Position numbers and translations under genes: made by a program. Below the pieces are notes generated by a model. That model did not search any database. It saw only the letters and a list, made by a program, of their open reading frames with translations, and was not told where the DNA came from. From assembly GCA_014526335.1 (NCBI GenBank), contig JACTAT010000286.1, positions 434,001-498,000 of the forward strand: a DNA stretch of 64,000 nt. The letters are read 5' to 3'. Position 1 is the stretch's first letter. Each line of letters opens with the position of its first letter. Positions 9,213 to 19,599 of this stretch are shown piece by piece. The stretch is from Chrysaora quinquecirrha. Its lineage: Eukaryota > Cnidaria > Scyphozoa > Semaeostomeae > Pelagiidae.

Positions 9213-10562
9213 TTATTGTTGAATTGTTGGTTTATCTGAGCTTCCCTTTATTTCTGTCCTGAGCAATCGTGTTTTGTTCTTTCTTTGCATTGATTTAAAT
9301 TTGTTTATAACATCTTTTGCATGTGAAAAAGATCTGACCTTAACATAGAGCTTTAATAAACTATAAAGAAAGTCTTCACCAACTGTATCATCTATCTTAA
9401 GAGCGCAAGAACTGGTCCAAGTTTGAAATAGGGCAACAACTTCTTGGTCGACAATAATTTTCTGAACAATATTTTGAAGATTGATAATCTTGGTGAAATT
9501 CATTGTTTGAGCATGAAAGTGTAATTCAGCACGAATGAAGATTTTTTCAACAAAATCTGTGATTTTCCACAGTCCACCTCTACTGATGCTGTCTACTAAT
9601 CTTTGTTGATTTTCTGCATCAAAGCTGCAGCCTGCTTTGAGAATAGCAATGTGTTGTTGTCCACATGGAGTTTTATGCAACATGGACCTGAATATTTTCT
9701 TATTCAAGTTGAACAATACATAGCCACCAAGATATTGGAGTGCAGCTATTTCATTTTCTGAAAGAGTTTTTTCCTTACTAGTACCATTTCGTTGCTCAGG
9801 TTTCTTGCTATAAACAACAATTTTATCAGCTAGTTTGGTGCTCAAAAGTGTTGCAGAATTTCTTGGCAGTCCTGGGAAAAGAGCTACTGCCTTGGGGACT
9901 ACTGTAGCATAAAATGTAACATAAAACTTTTCCACATTGCCTTTTCCTGTCAAAATTTTATATTTCAAAGCGATTTCACCTAGCATTGCAACCTGCTCAC
10001 TACTCAATTCATTTACTGGAAATCTGAACGATCCAAAACTGCTGCAGACATCAGGTGGGAAACAGAGATCTTCAGATAAATCTTTAGAGGACTGTTCCAC
10101 AAGACCAGCTAATGAGACATTACTTATTTGCTGACTTTCTGGTATGTTTTCTGGTGTTTCAAGGTGCTTCAAATTTACATGGCGTTTCAATCCATCCTTT
10201 GTTTTATAAATTTTATTGCACACATCACATCGAAAATTTCCATTTTGCATCTAAAAAAATAAACCTTATTCAGAAAAACAAGTAAAACATGCATAAAGCA
10301 GGCTCTGCGTGTGGCTCACAACTATCAAAAATGTTCAAATAGGCCACGTGCTCTTCTCTCCTCCGCTGGAGAACGTGATTCATAATGTGATGAAAATTGA
10401 AGCTGGTCAGTGCTATAAAATGAAAAATTTGCTATTTACCTCGTCCGTAGCTTTGTCTAAAGAGCCTCTCATTTCCTCTGCCAAAAAATCGCTGTCTAAT
10501 AGCTCCAAAATAGCTTCCAAATCTTCACCACTTACTTCATCTTCTCTCGTACATCCAGCCAT
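9213..10562 (-). CDS. Two-exon C2H2 gene convergent with the P-like transposase (intact)
   Basis: Exon 1 (10562-10440) encodes 41 residues from MAGCTRED to ATDE and ends at donor GAG/GTAAAT. The 189 bp intron ends TTTTTTTAG. Exon 2 (10250-9213) opens MQNGNFRCDVC and carries one classical C2H2 finger (CDVCNKIYKTKDGLKRHVNLKH spacing), then a ~300-residue all-alpha-looking region containing LQYLGGYVLFNL and ILKAG. The phases join cleanly, giving 386 residues with no break. The LQYLGGYVL family recurs beside P-like transposons in cnidarian genomes, in my recollection. A decayed paralogue lies at 29.9-30.8 kb. Function is unknown. A finger plus proximity to the transposase suggests a DNA-binding accessory or repressor, which is inference only. 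Confidence 0.8.
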
Positions 10563-10689
10563 TTTGCCACAAGTCTTCAAAACAGTGTGCAGGTTCACGC
10601 TTCATTGAACTTTAGAAATTTGCATTTCAACATAAAGCGCGGCATCCTTTGTAATTATGAAGTTTCCAAACCAGAGTATTTCTATTGAC

Positions 10690-11395
10690 TATGACTCAGC
10701 AGAAAAAGCTCTTATTAGCAGTACCAAAGGCTTTCTGGAACCTTTTTCTTATATGAAGGGCATCTAATTTTTCTAAACGCAAAAATTTATTGTTCAGAAA
10801 TATTCAGTCAAAAACAACAAATTGTTGGGATAAATAAACTTAATAAACTTGAAAAGAGTTTCTTTCCTGTTGAGACTTTTCCTGCTGAGTTTTGTAGTGT
10901 ATGTTTCATTATGTGGCACAAAGGTTTAGTTTCTTTAAAAATAAGAACTGTTGGCCACATTATTATTTTTTTGAAATCAATTCGAAGGCTCAGAAATATT
11001 CAGTCAAAAACAACAAATTGTTATGATAAATAAGCTTAATTACCCTTTATATCGGAAAACGGTTCCAGAAAGCCTTTGGTACTGTTCAAAAGAGCTTTTT
11101 CTGCTGAGTTTTGTAATTTATGTTTCGTTATGTGGCATGAAGGTTTAGTTTCTTTAAAAATAAGAACCTTTTGGCCACACTATTATTTTGTTGAAATCAA
11201 TTCAAAGGCTCATTAATATTCAGTCAAAAACAACAAATTGTTGTGATAAATAAACTCAATTACCCTTCGTATCCGAAAACGGTTCCAGAAAGCCTTTGGT
11301 ACTGTTAAAAAGAGCTTTGTCTGCTGAGTTTTGTAGTGTATGTTTCGTTATGTGGCATGCAGGTTTAGTTTCTTTAAAAATAAGAAATTTTTAAT
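10690..11395. repeat. Three ~220 bp tandem repeats with an inverted partner
   Basis: ATTCAGTCAAAAACAACAAA recurs near 10805, 10998 and 11219. CTGCTGAGTTTTGTA recurs near 10880, 11101 and 11319. The first block starts with GCAGTACCAAAGGCTTTCTGG, the reverse complement of CCAGAAAGCCTTTGGTACTG found near 11064 and 11285. Tandem and inverted copies together resemble the subterminal array of a DNA transposon, perhaps the flank of the P-like element. No coding sequence is seen from 10.6 to 11.8 kb. Confidence 0.75.
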
Positions 11396-11850
11396 TTATT
11401 TTCAATTTGATACCTGACTGCCTCAACTGTTTCACCTTTGGTCTAATAGTCTCTTTCTTCCTTGACATTTTTGATAATTTATCGTTAATTTGTGAATTTT
11501 TCTTTGAATCAAGGCTTATTTTCTTGCAACAAAGTCTTATTTGCACCATTTTACTAATTTTCCATTCCGAAGTGCTTATCTTTCAAAAAGAATTCCCTGT
11601 GCGCAGAATGCGTCTGAGCCCGCAGTGCTCTATCAGCAATGACCAGCAGCATGCAAATTTCTCCCTTGTTCACTCAAATTAATTTCCCAGTCTAATTTTT
11701 ATTTCTTCATTTTTCTAGATTTACAATGTTCAAGAAAGTAGAGTAAGTATAGGCCCGGTCATCATAATAAAAACACATCGCATTTTCGCGCACGCGCACA
11801 ACACTGGTGGGCAAAAGATCAACAATGGCCGCAGAATCAGCTGTTGAACA

Positions 11851-14061
11851 ATGTCAACCCACTACAAATCTCTCGATTCAGTGGCTAAAAAACGTTATAA
11901 TGAAAAATTGAAGTATTCTAAGGGTACAGAAAGCTTACCAGATCCTTTCTCTCTTTCCGACGGGTGGTCGGAAAGCCCGAATGGTTGGCCTGATGTCTCT
12001 TTTGGTGATATTTATTTTCACTTGATACACACGCCGGGTAGTTACACAAAAGAAGACTTGAAAGCCTACAAATCTCTCGAAGCTTACAAGTAAGTATTTT
12101 TAAAGTTTTACAATAAAACAGGAACAACTTTCTTCTTTCTTCTTGTGTTGAATTTTAAATTTAATATAAGTAAAATCAAAATACAGCAATATCAATTTGG
12201 TAGGGCATTATACCTCTAGTTGTTTCTATTGAACTAACACACTGAAGAGCAGATAATATTAACAAATTGTCTTTCTTCAGTGTAGCATTCATCCAATATT
12301 TTTCTTCCTTTAGATATGTTGTAAGTGGACATGTACAGACTGTTTTTATGCACAATGTCAGTGATAAGAGCCCATACTGTTTTCTAAAGTCAAAAGTATT
12401 GCCATCACAGCAAGTTTCTGGACGTTTACATGAGCCATGGATTTGTGTTGAGAAGAAAAGGGGATCAATATACTGTGCACACTGTACATGTTTTGCTGGG
12501 TAAGGCTTTGGTACTCAAATATCATCCAACATCATTCGAAGAGGTCTGTCATATTGTATTTCTTTTTGTCCAGTTTTTACAATATATGACATATGCTTTT
12601 CCTAGGCTTGGTGAAACATGTAGCCACATTGCAGCTGTCCTTTTTAAAGTAGAGATTGGTGTGAGGATTGGTCTTTCGACAGTTTCTTCGACAAGTGAAG
12701 CCTGTAGATGGAACAAATCTTTTAGAGATGAGGTAGGGTCGTACATTGCTTATGAATTTTAGCTTTTTTAGAATGTGGTAGAAGTAAAAATATAATGTAC
12801 CTACTGCTGGTACATTACTTGTTATTACTTCTGTTCCACAAGATTAAAATAATAAATGAATACCTCTTTATTGTATTTACAGGTAGAGCCAAGTACTATT
12901 AATCAGAAGATGGACTTATTCAAAGGTACACACAAGAGTATTCCCCAAAGTTGTAATCCAAGTGGATCTGATCCTCTTCCTTCTGACATTGAACTGCAAA
13001 ATCTGAAAGATATCTTACCAAACGCGTGCTTCTTCTCAATCATCCCAAAAATTGATAGTGAAGAAACTGATACTGCATCTGAAGATGAAAGCCAAAAATT
13101 ATTTCCTCCACTGCTCAACTCCTTATATGAACAACCATTTGCTGATTTAACAGGTGAAAAGCTCAATGCATATGTCAAGTCTGTCTGGGCCAAGTATCAA
13201 GTAACTGATCAGCAGCTTGAGATGCTAGAAAAGCAAACAAGATCTCAATTCATAAGTGAATTGTGGTACAAACACAGAGAAGGAAGAATAACAGCTTCAA
13301 AAGTTCACGATGTTGTACACATTTTACCTTCAACTGATCCTTCAAATCTTGTTTCACGTATACTGGGGTACATCAGCTACAACCTATCAAGAGTTCCTGC
13401 AGTCAAATATGGTCTTGACAATGAGTCTGCTGCCAGAGAATGGTATAGCAATGAAATGAATTCAGTTCATCAAAATTTCAGTTGTAGAGAAAGTGGATTT
13501 TATATCAGCAAATCAAAGCCCTTTCTAGGTGCAAGTCCTGATGGCATAGTTGTTTGTTCTTGTTGTGGTAAAGGTCTTCTTGAAATAAAATGGTCTTTTA
13601 AGAATAAAACGAAGTCTGTGAAGGAAGCAGCCAGTGAAGATCGAGAGTTTTGTCTGAATAGTGATTTATGTTTGAAAACAAATCACAGATACTATTCTCA
13701 AGTTCAGTTTCAGATGTTTGTCCTTCAAGTTCAGTATTGTGACTTTGTCATTTGCACAGATGTTGATAAATATCAGCATCGAGTTTTCTTTGACAGCCGT
13801 TTCTGTAGCAACATGATATCCTTATCTGAGTCATTCTTCCTTGGCCATATTCTTCCAGAAATAGTAACAAAAAACATAGAGTCAAAGCAGGATGATACTG
13901 TTAAAAGTGATGTTGATATCTGGTGCATTTGCAGGAAAAAAGCCTATGGAAAGATGATCATATGTGCTGGGGAGAACTGCAAAATAAACAAGTTCCATTA
14001 CAAATGTATGAACATCAAGCGAAAGCCAAGGAAAGATTGGTATTGTCCAGATTGCTGCTGA
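11851..14061 (+). CDS. SWIM zinc finger - YqaJ nuclease - PHD protein, four exons (intact)
   Basis: Exons 11851-12089, 12314-12499, 12606-12732 and 12883-14061 join in phase to 576 residues. All borders are GT/AG, and an in-frame stop precedes the ATG. A SWIM-type CxCx(n)CxH finger is split by intron 2 (CAHCTCFAG then LGETCSHIA, ~residues 134-150). A YqaJ-type nuclease domain spans ~315-475, with RITASKVHDV, GLDNE, a catalytic-looking GASPDG and EIKW set, and YYSQVQFQMF. The C-terminal ~50 residues are a PHD finger (WCICRKK...WYCPDC). YqaJ is a PD-(D/E)xK alkaline exonuclease fold, best known in phage recombinases. In ISL2EU transposons a YqaJ gene accompanies the transposase. The neighbouring minus-strand DDE transposase fits that pairing. 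Confidence 0.88.
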
Positions 14062-14578
14062 TTGAGTAGCATTTTTGTCCAACATATTGAGTTTTGTATT
14101 GATTTAAAGCCACAACTGACCAAACTTATTTCGTTTCAGTCATGTCTGTGTTGTTTACAAGTTGTTTGCAGAGTTCAATTCTGGGGTTGAAATATTGTCC
14201 ATGTCACTTTCCACAAGGCTACATCTGTTCAAGGTCCATAAATGGAATAATGAATTGGTCTTTAAAACACGATGCCAATTCAGCTTTTCTTTATGATTGG
14301 TGCATTTCAAGCTGCATCTAGGTATTAATTCCGCCTTAGTTTATTGTTTCAGTCTGTTTCTGACATTCATACTCTGAGGAGTGTCAGACGACAAAAGCTT
14401 TTAAGTATGCCCAAAAATGTTTCCACTGTTTATCGCAATCTTGAAGTTTGGTACAGCTCCAGAACTATTCAAACCTGCTTCCTTCCTTTTATATCGATAC
14501 CAAGCCAGGGCTGATTTCAGAAGTAAGAGAAAAGTAATTACCAGAGAAGTGGAATGCTGAAAGATGTAAACAATATAA

Positions 14579-17012
14579 CTACTTCACAAGCTTTGGATGA
14601 AGATTTGTGAATGCAGAGCAGATGGTCATGATGTTGTCAAAATGTGGAACCATATTTAACTGCATTGGAGTACTAATGATCTTGAAAATGTTGATACGTC
14701 CAATAGCCCTTTCAACATGAATACTCACTCTAGCAATTTTCCGACTAACTTCAACTTCCTTTTGACTTAGTTGGCTTTTTCCTTTAGTAAATGCTGGTAT
14801 AATCAAAGAGGCATTGTGACTGGCCATATCATCTGCAACAATAAAGCCCCTGTCAGCCAAGACCTGATCACCAAACTCAAGCAAATCTAAAAATCCACTT
14901 CTCTGGGTAATAACTTTATCTGATACCCTTCCACCATAGGAAAATTATAGCACCTGTAGGTGAAATTCCAATTAATACTTTTAATGTGTTGTTGTGCTTG
15001 TAGTTTGACCAAGTAAGCTGTCTTGCTTTAAGATTTCCTGGGCGGTCGATGAAGGTTTCTGTGCAGTCGATAATGACTTTACATCGGGGGTAACTTTTTT
15101 TAAAGACTTTGGGAAGTGTGCGTAAAACATCCTCTTTATCAGGCCAATGAATAAATCCAGAAACTTTTCTTGCAATACTTGGCAAACCAGCATTTAAAAT
15201 ATTGGACACTGTCCCTTTACTAATCTGGAATCGATATGCAAGATCTTGGTTAAGAAGATTCAAGCGCAATTTCATGAAAACAAGAAGAACCCAGCCAATT
15301 TACCAAATCAAGGATCCTGGAATTTCGTTGATTTTCCTTGAGAAAACCTAGGGATGATCAAGGAAACCCCAGGATCCTTGAGCAGTAATTCTTGTTGCGA
15401 AAAAGACCTTGATTTCAGTACCTCAAGGACCTTGAGAAAACCTTGAACACTATTAAAAAACGTCTGTTGTTTCAAGGATTTAGATCCAACCTTGAACCAT
15501 ATTTGAACCAAGGACCTTGAAAAATCCTTGAATTGCCAATGAACTCCTTTTAGTTCAAGGTATTTCATGAAACCTTGAGAAAATCAAACACACGACACCT
15601 TGAGAAAACCTTGAGCTTACGAAAAGTTTTGGCACCAAAATACAATTCTAACGGTTTGATAACGACTTTGCTTCTGGAAGGCAGACACGATTTTCGTCTG
15701 TTCAAAATTGCACAGTTTTTATGGTTTTTAATAATGGGCACAGTAATTTCATGAACCAAACAACGATGCTGATAAACAGTCGATGACTATGAGGACCTAT
15801 TTTACTATGAAAGACTGAAAATGCAGAAACTGTCGCTAAATTGGCAGAACAAACTTGAAGGTGAAGAGTTGTAAGTTGTTGCATTCTTCAAGTATGGTTT
15901 AAGATTCGTGTTGTTTTGTAGTTTAGATAACGCCTATTGTGCAGAGGCTAAAATTAGCTCATCAATTTGCTACTAAAAGCATTTAAAGCGTTTTAGCATA
16001 TGACTTATTTCCATAAGCGCTCAACGTTTTGAGCTTATTAATTTTGGAACTCAAAGCTTCCAAAAATAGCTATTTACCATTAGTTTAAATACTACAAATG
16101 ACAAAAAGTACTAAAGGCAAATTAGTTTATTTCTTGTATAAGCCTTTTCATTCGGTCTCAGTTTATATTTGATCTACTAAGAGTGGTTAAAGACGGGTTA
16201 AAATGTGTTTGCTTCATGTTTTTCACATTTGGCGTTCATGTTCTTCTAATTCCAACATTCAGTATCAGAAATTCTCAATCTAGTATTCGGAATTCATTGA
16301 TTCATGTTGGGAATGTGTTGGAAAATCGCGTGTTGATGGAGCTGAAGTTTATTTTATTAGAGGCGTTTCATGAAACAATGCAGAATAAAAAATAACATTG
16401 GGCCTTTACAATCATAATTTCTACTTTTATTAATTTTGAATGAAAATTGAGTGTCATCTTCTCAAGGTTTATCTAGGGTAATGATGTATTCTATACCTAG
16501 GTTAACCTAGGTAAAACCTAGGTTTTCTATCAAATAATTGTTATTGATTGCCCTAGGAAAACCTAGGTTTAACCTAGGTATTCCTGTCATCAGAAATATC
16601 GGCTGATGACATCCAAATATGGCATCCTTGAGCAGACCTAGGTTTTCCCTTGAACTGTTTTTCCTTCCATATACAGCTACGTTGTTCCAATTTAAAACCT
16701 AGGAAAACCTAGGTCTTCTCAAGGATTGGCTCAAGGAAAACCTAGGTTCATTTCTAGGTTTTCCTTGAGAGATACACCTAGGTTGACCTAGGAAAAACCT
16801 AGGTTATCCTTGAGCCAATTTTGCCCGGGAAGGACATCTCTAGGAGCCAATACAGTGGAAGATGGCAAAACATCACAGACAAAATTGAAAAGCCACAAGA
16901 AACAAGCCAAAGATGGTAAACCAGTGAAAAATTGTGCCTTTTCATCAGTATTAACAAACTGAAAACCAAACTTTGATGACTTCAACTGCTCTCTCATCAT
17001 ATCTCTCTCCAT
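14579..17012 (-). pseudogene. DDE_Tnp_4 (ISL2EU/IS5-like) transposase split by an insertion
   Basis: The N-terminal part (17012-16822) contains FFTGLPSLACFLWLFNFV, followed after the inserted element by WVLLVFMKLRLNLLNQDLAYRF (to ~15200), then an HTH (ISKGTVSNIL). Catalytic candidates are D in IIDCTETFI, D in LADRGF and E in HVERAIGR. Exon 1 would lie further upstream, since an acceptor-like TTTATAG precedes 17012; no THAP exon was found. Besides the 1.5 kb insertion there is a one-base frame change near 14915, where SYGGRVSDK continues in a second frame. The gene converges on the YqaJ gene 520 bp away, so the two probably formed one ISL2EU-type element. Confidence 0.8.
15302..16813. mobile_element. 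Non-autonomous foldback element with CCTAGG/CCTTGAG arrays
   Basis: It is flanked by an 8 bp direct repeat GCCAATTT (15294-15301 and 16814-16821), and both ends carry TCAAGGAT in inverted orientation. The left ~310 bp are packed with CCTTGAG and TCAAGG. The right ~370 bp hold about a dozen CCTAGG palindromes within CCTAGGTTTTCC/GGAAAACCTAGG. The interior ~800 bp has no convincing gene. The 8 bp duplication and clustered subterminal motifs fit hAT-type elements. It sits inside the DDE transposase gene, and conserved blocks resume on both sides. Confidence 0.78.
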
Positions 17013-17039
17013 TCGTCATGTTGACCGCCCCTATAAATT

Positions 17040-19590
17040 AAATGTTTCCTCATTTTTATTCAAGTCTCTTGTTTCAATTTTTCAATCGATTCCCTTGGTT
17101 GACTTTGTTTTGCTATTACATTTTTAAATCCCAAGAGTCAAAGGAATATATGTAATGTTAGCAACACAAGTAAATAAGATTAAACAATGTGTATCATACT
17201 GTTTATCAAGACTTTACCCGGTCTGTGTTTTATCATAGACCTTGCTCAGTCTGAGTTTTTTATGAACATAATCCAGACCACATAAACACTCAGACCACTC
17301 AGACAACTCGGACAATTCAATTCAATTCAATAACTTTTCAAAAATACAACTTTCTTAAAAACAAAAGTGAATAAGATTAAACAATGTTCATCATTTTTAT
17401 CGTCTAATGAACACTACTCCTTTCAGACTCGAAAGGCTATAGAAGAATGCTTAGAACCCTATACAGCGCACAAAGAGTAGACCTTTTGTTGCAACAGCTA
17501 ATTAGTGCGCTTCAGAACAGGTTCCTTAAGACTATTCCATGTATGAGAATTTCTTGGACACGAGACAGGTAATGCTGCTCATCAAGGTCCTGTTAAGTTA
17601 GTGTTTTATTATCTGATCTTTTTGATGAAATAGGAAAAAAAACACACCATTAACCAAATTTAAACCACTCGAGCATGTTTGTCGGACACTTGCAATCAAA
17701 AGTAGCACATCTTTCAAACAATTCTTATTTTAATTGTAGAAATGGATATGATTTAAAGAACTAGTTGAAGTTAGTTACCCCATCAAAAAGCAATTATTTA
17801 TACGTTTGATGATTAATTTGATCCAAACCAATAAAATCAGGATCAATTTTCAGAATATGTTTGAAAGTGTATATAATGGAAAGAAGGACTGGATTTAATA
17901 ACAAAATCGGAGCAGGAGATCCACAACGCAAGAACTTGGCTGCGTGAAAACTGTTAATGTTGTTGTTAATAAGTTTTTACTTGTTTATATGTTTATATGT
18001 TAATATGTTAATATGTTTATATGTTATATATGTTATATACCTTATTTATTCATTTATTGTGAGAAAAATAGTTCTTTCTCTGCATTCATGAAACTTCAAC
18101 TAACATTAAGTTAATCAACACATTTTCTTCTAAAAATTTATAATGTTCTGTTAACTCATCTAATGGGCTCTGTGATGCTGCTTTCAGAACTCCAAATTGT
18201 TCTATATTTAACGATGACATATCAATATGTTTGCAAATGTTATGCTCCATATCTCAACGACATCCTTTCTACATCATTGCAGTCTAGGATATCTTTAAGA
18301 ATTAGCATCAAGTCATGGCATGCTGATGCAGCAATTGTTGGGTAATAACTTAAGCAATATATCTTTCGTTGACAATATGTGCGATTCAACTTATCCGCTA
18401 ACAGTTTATGTTCAAAACATGAATTCATGCTGTAAACAAGTTTTCCCATAGTCCAGCAAAATAGGGAGTTTTCTAACGCATACTTGCTAAGAAGAATATA
18501 CTCAATATCAATCAATTCAAAGCGTTTTCGTTCTACTATTGAATCAACTCTTTAAAGACAAAATATTTTTATAAGGGAAGTTCCCGCAATTTCATTTTTT
18601 AGAATCTTATGCAATGGGAAAGTCCTAGAAAACGATAAAGTCCTTCATGATTCGGCAATCTGATTCGCTATAAAAAGGAAAGTAAATCAAACACGGGAAA
18701 GTCTCTAATCGATTTATGTATATAATAGTTAGATCTGTTTGCAAAAAATAACACTTCAGTCCTGCAAAATATGATACCAGCTTGAAAACTGCACAAATAC
18801 AATCAAATCAGGTCAGTAAATTACCCTATTTTCTAAATTTAGAGCAGGGACTTCATTCCCAATACTCAAACCGTAAAATTTAGGAGGGTGTATTGCTTGT
18901 TTAACAATGAAATTTAGCATTCTTATGTAAATTGACATGTACAATATCATGAAATCAGGTCGATAAATTACCCTTTTTTATATTTAGAACAGGAGCCTCG
19001 GTTCCTCGGACCCATAATTCTACATTATTGCTGTATTACCTGTATCTTAGTGAATTATAATGCAAATGGTGACCTGCAAAATTTTCGGTAAACGGTATTA
19101 CCTTTCTTTTTTATCAGAACAGAAGAATTGGCTCCAGTCTTCATAGTTCTTGAATGTTTTTGAGAGTTATATAGTAACAGCGGAACCATAGAATTCAATA
19201 TTCCTACTAAGGATGTGACATCTTGTCTCGACAAGCCATAATCTTTCTTGACAATTGTTCTGCAATAGTCGCAAAACACTTTGTAAATGTATGTGAAAAA
19301 TATGTGAAATTGAAGTTTTTCAACTGACACCTCTTTAAAAGTAAGCCGGAAGCAATAAAAGAAGTTTTATCATAAAAAGGGAAAATATTTGATGGCCTGC
19401 CACCAAAACCTTAGTTAGTTGGAGCTCGTTCAGTGATCTGGTTTGCAAAGAACAGTAAGCAAAAGTTTATAGCATGCTACTTCTTTAGCATTACCAGTAT
19501 GCCAAAAGAGAAATTCATATAGCTTGATACGACCTCAGATTTCAGAAGGACAGTTGAGGATAGGCACCAAGATCATGAAACGAAATGGAA
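17040..19590. other. AT-rich stretch without recognisable genes
   Basis: Short ORFs only. An imperfect ATATGTTTATATGTTA microsatellite lies at about 17985-18045. Small GACCACTCAGACAACTC-type repeats occur near 17270-17310. I see no conserved protein motif on either strand. Confidence 0.5.
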
Positions 19591-19599
19591 AATTTGGGA

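Noticed and set aside
10731..11300. Possible tRNA or snRNA genes in the repeated tract
   Set aside because: No cloverleaf, A/B boxes or conserved snRNA core could be made out by eye.
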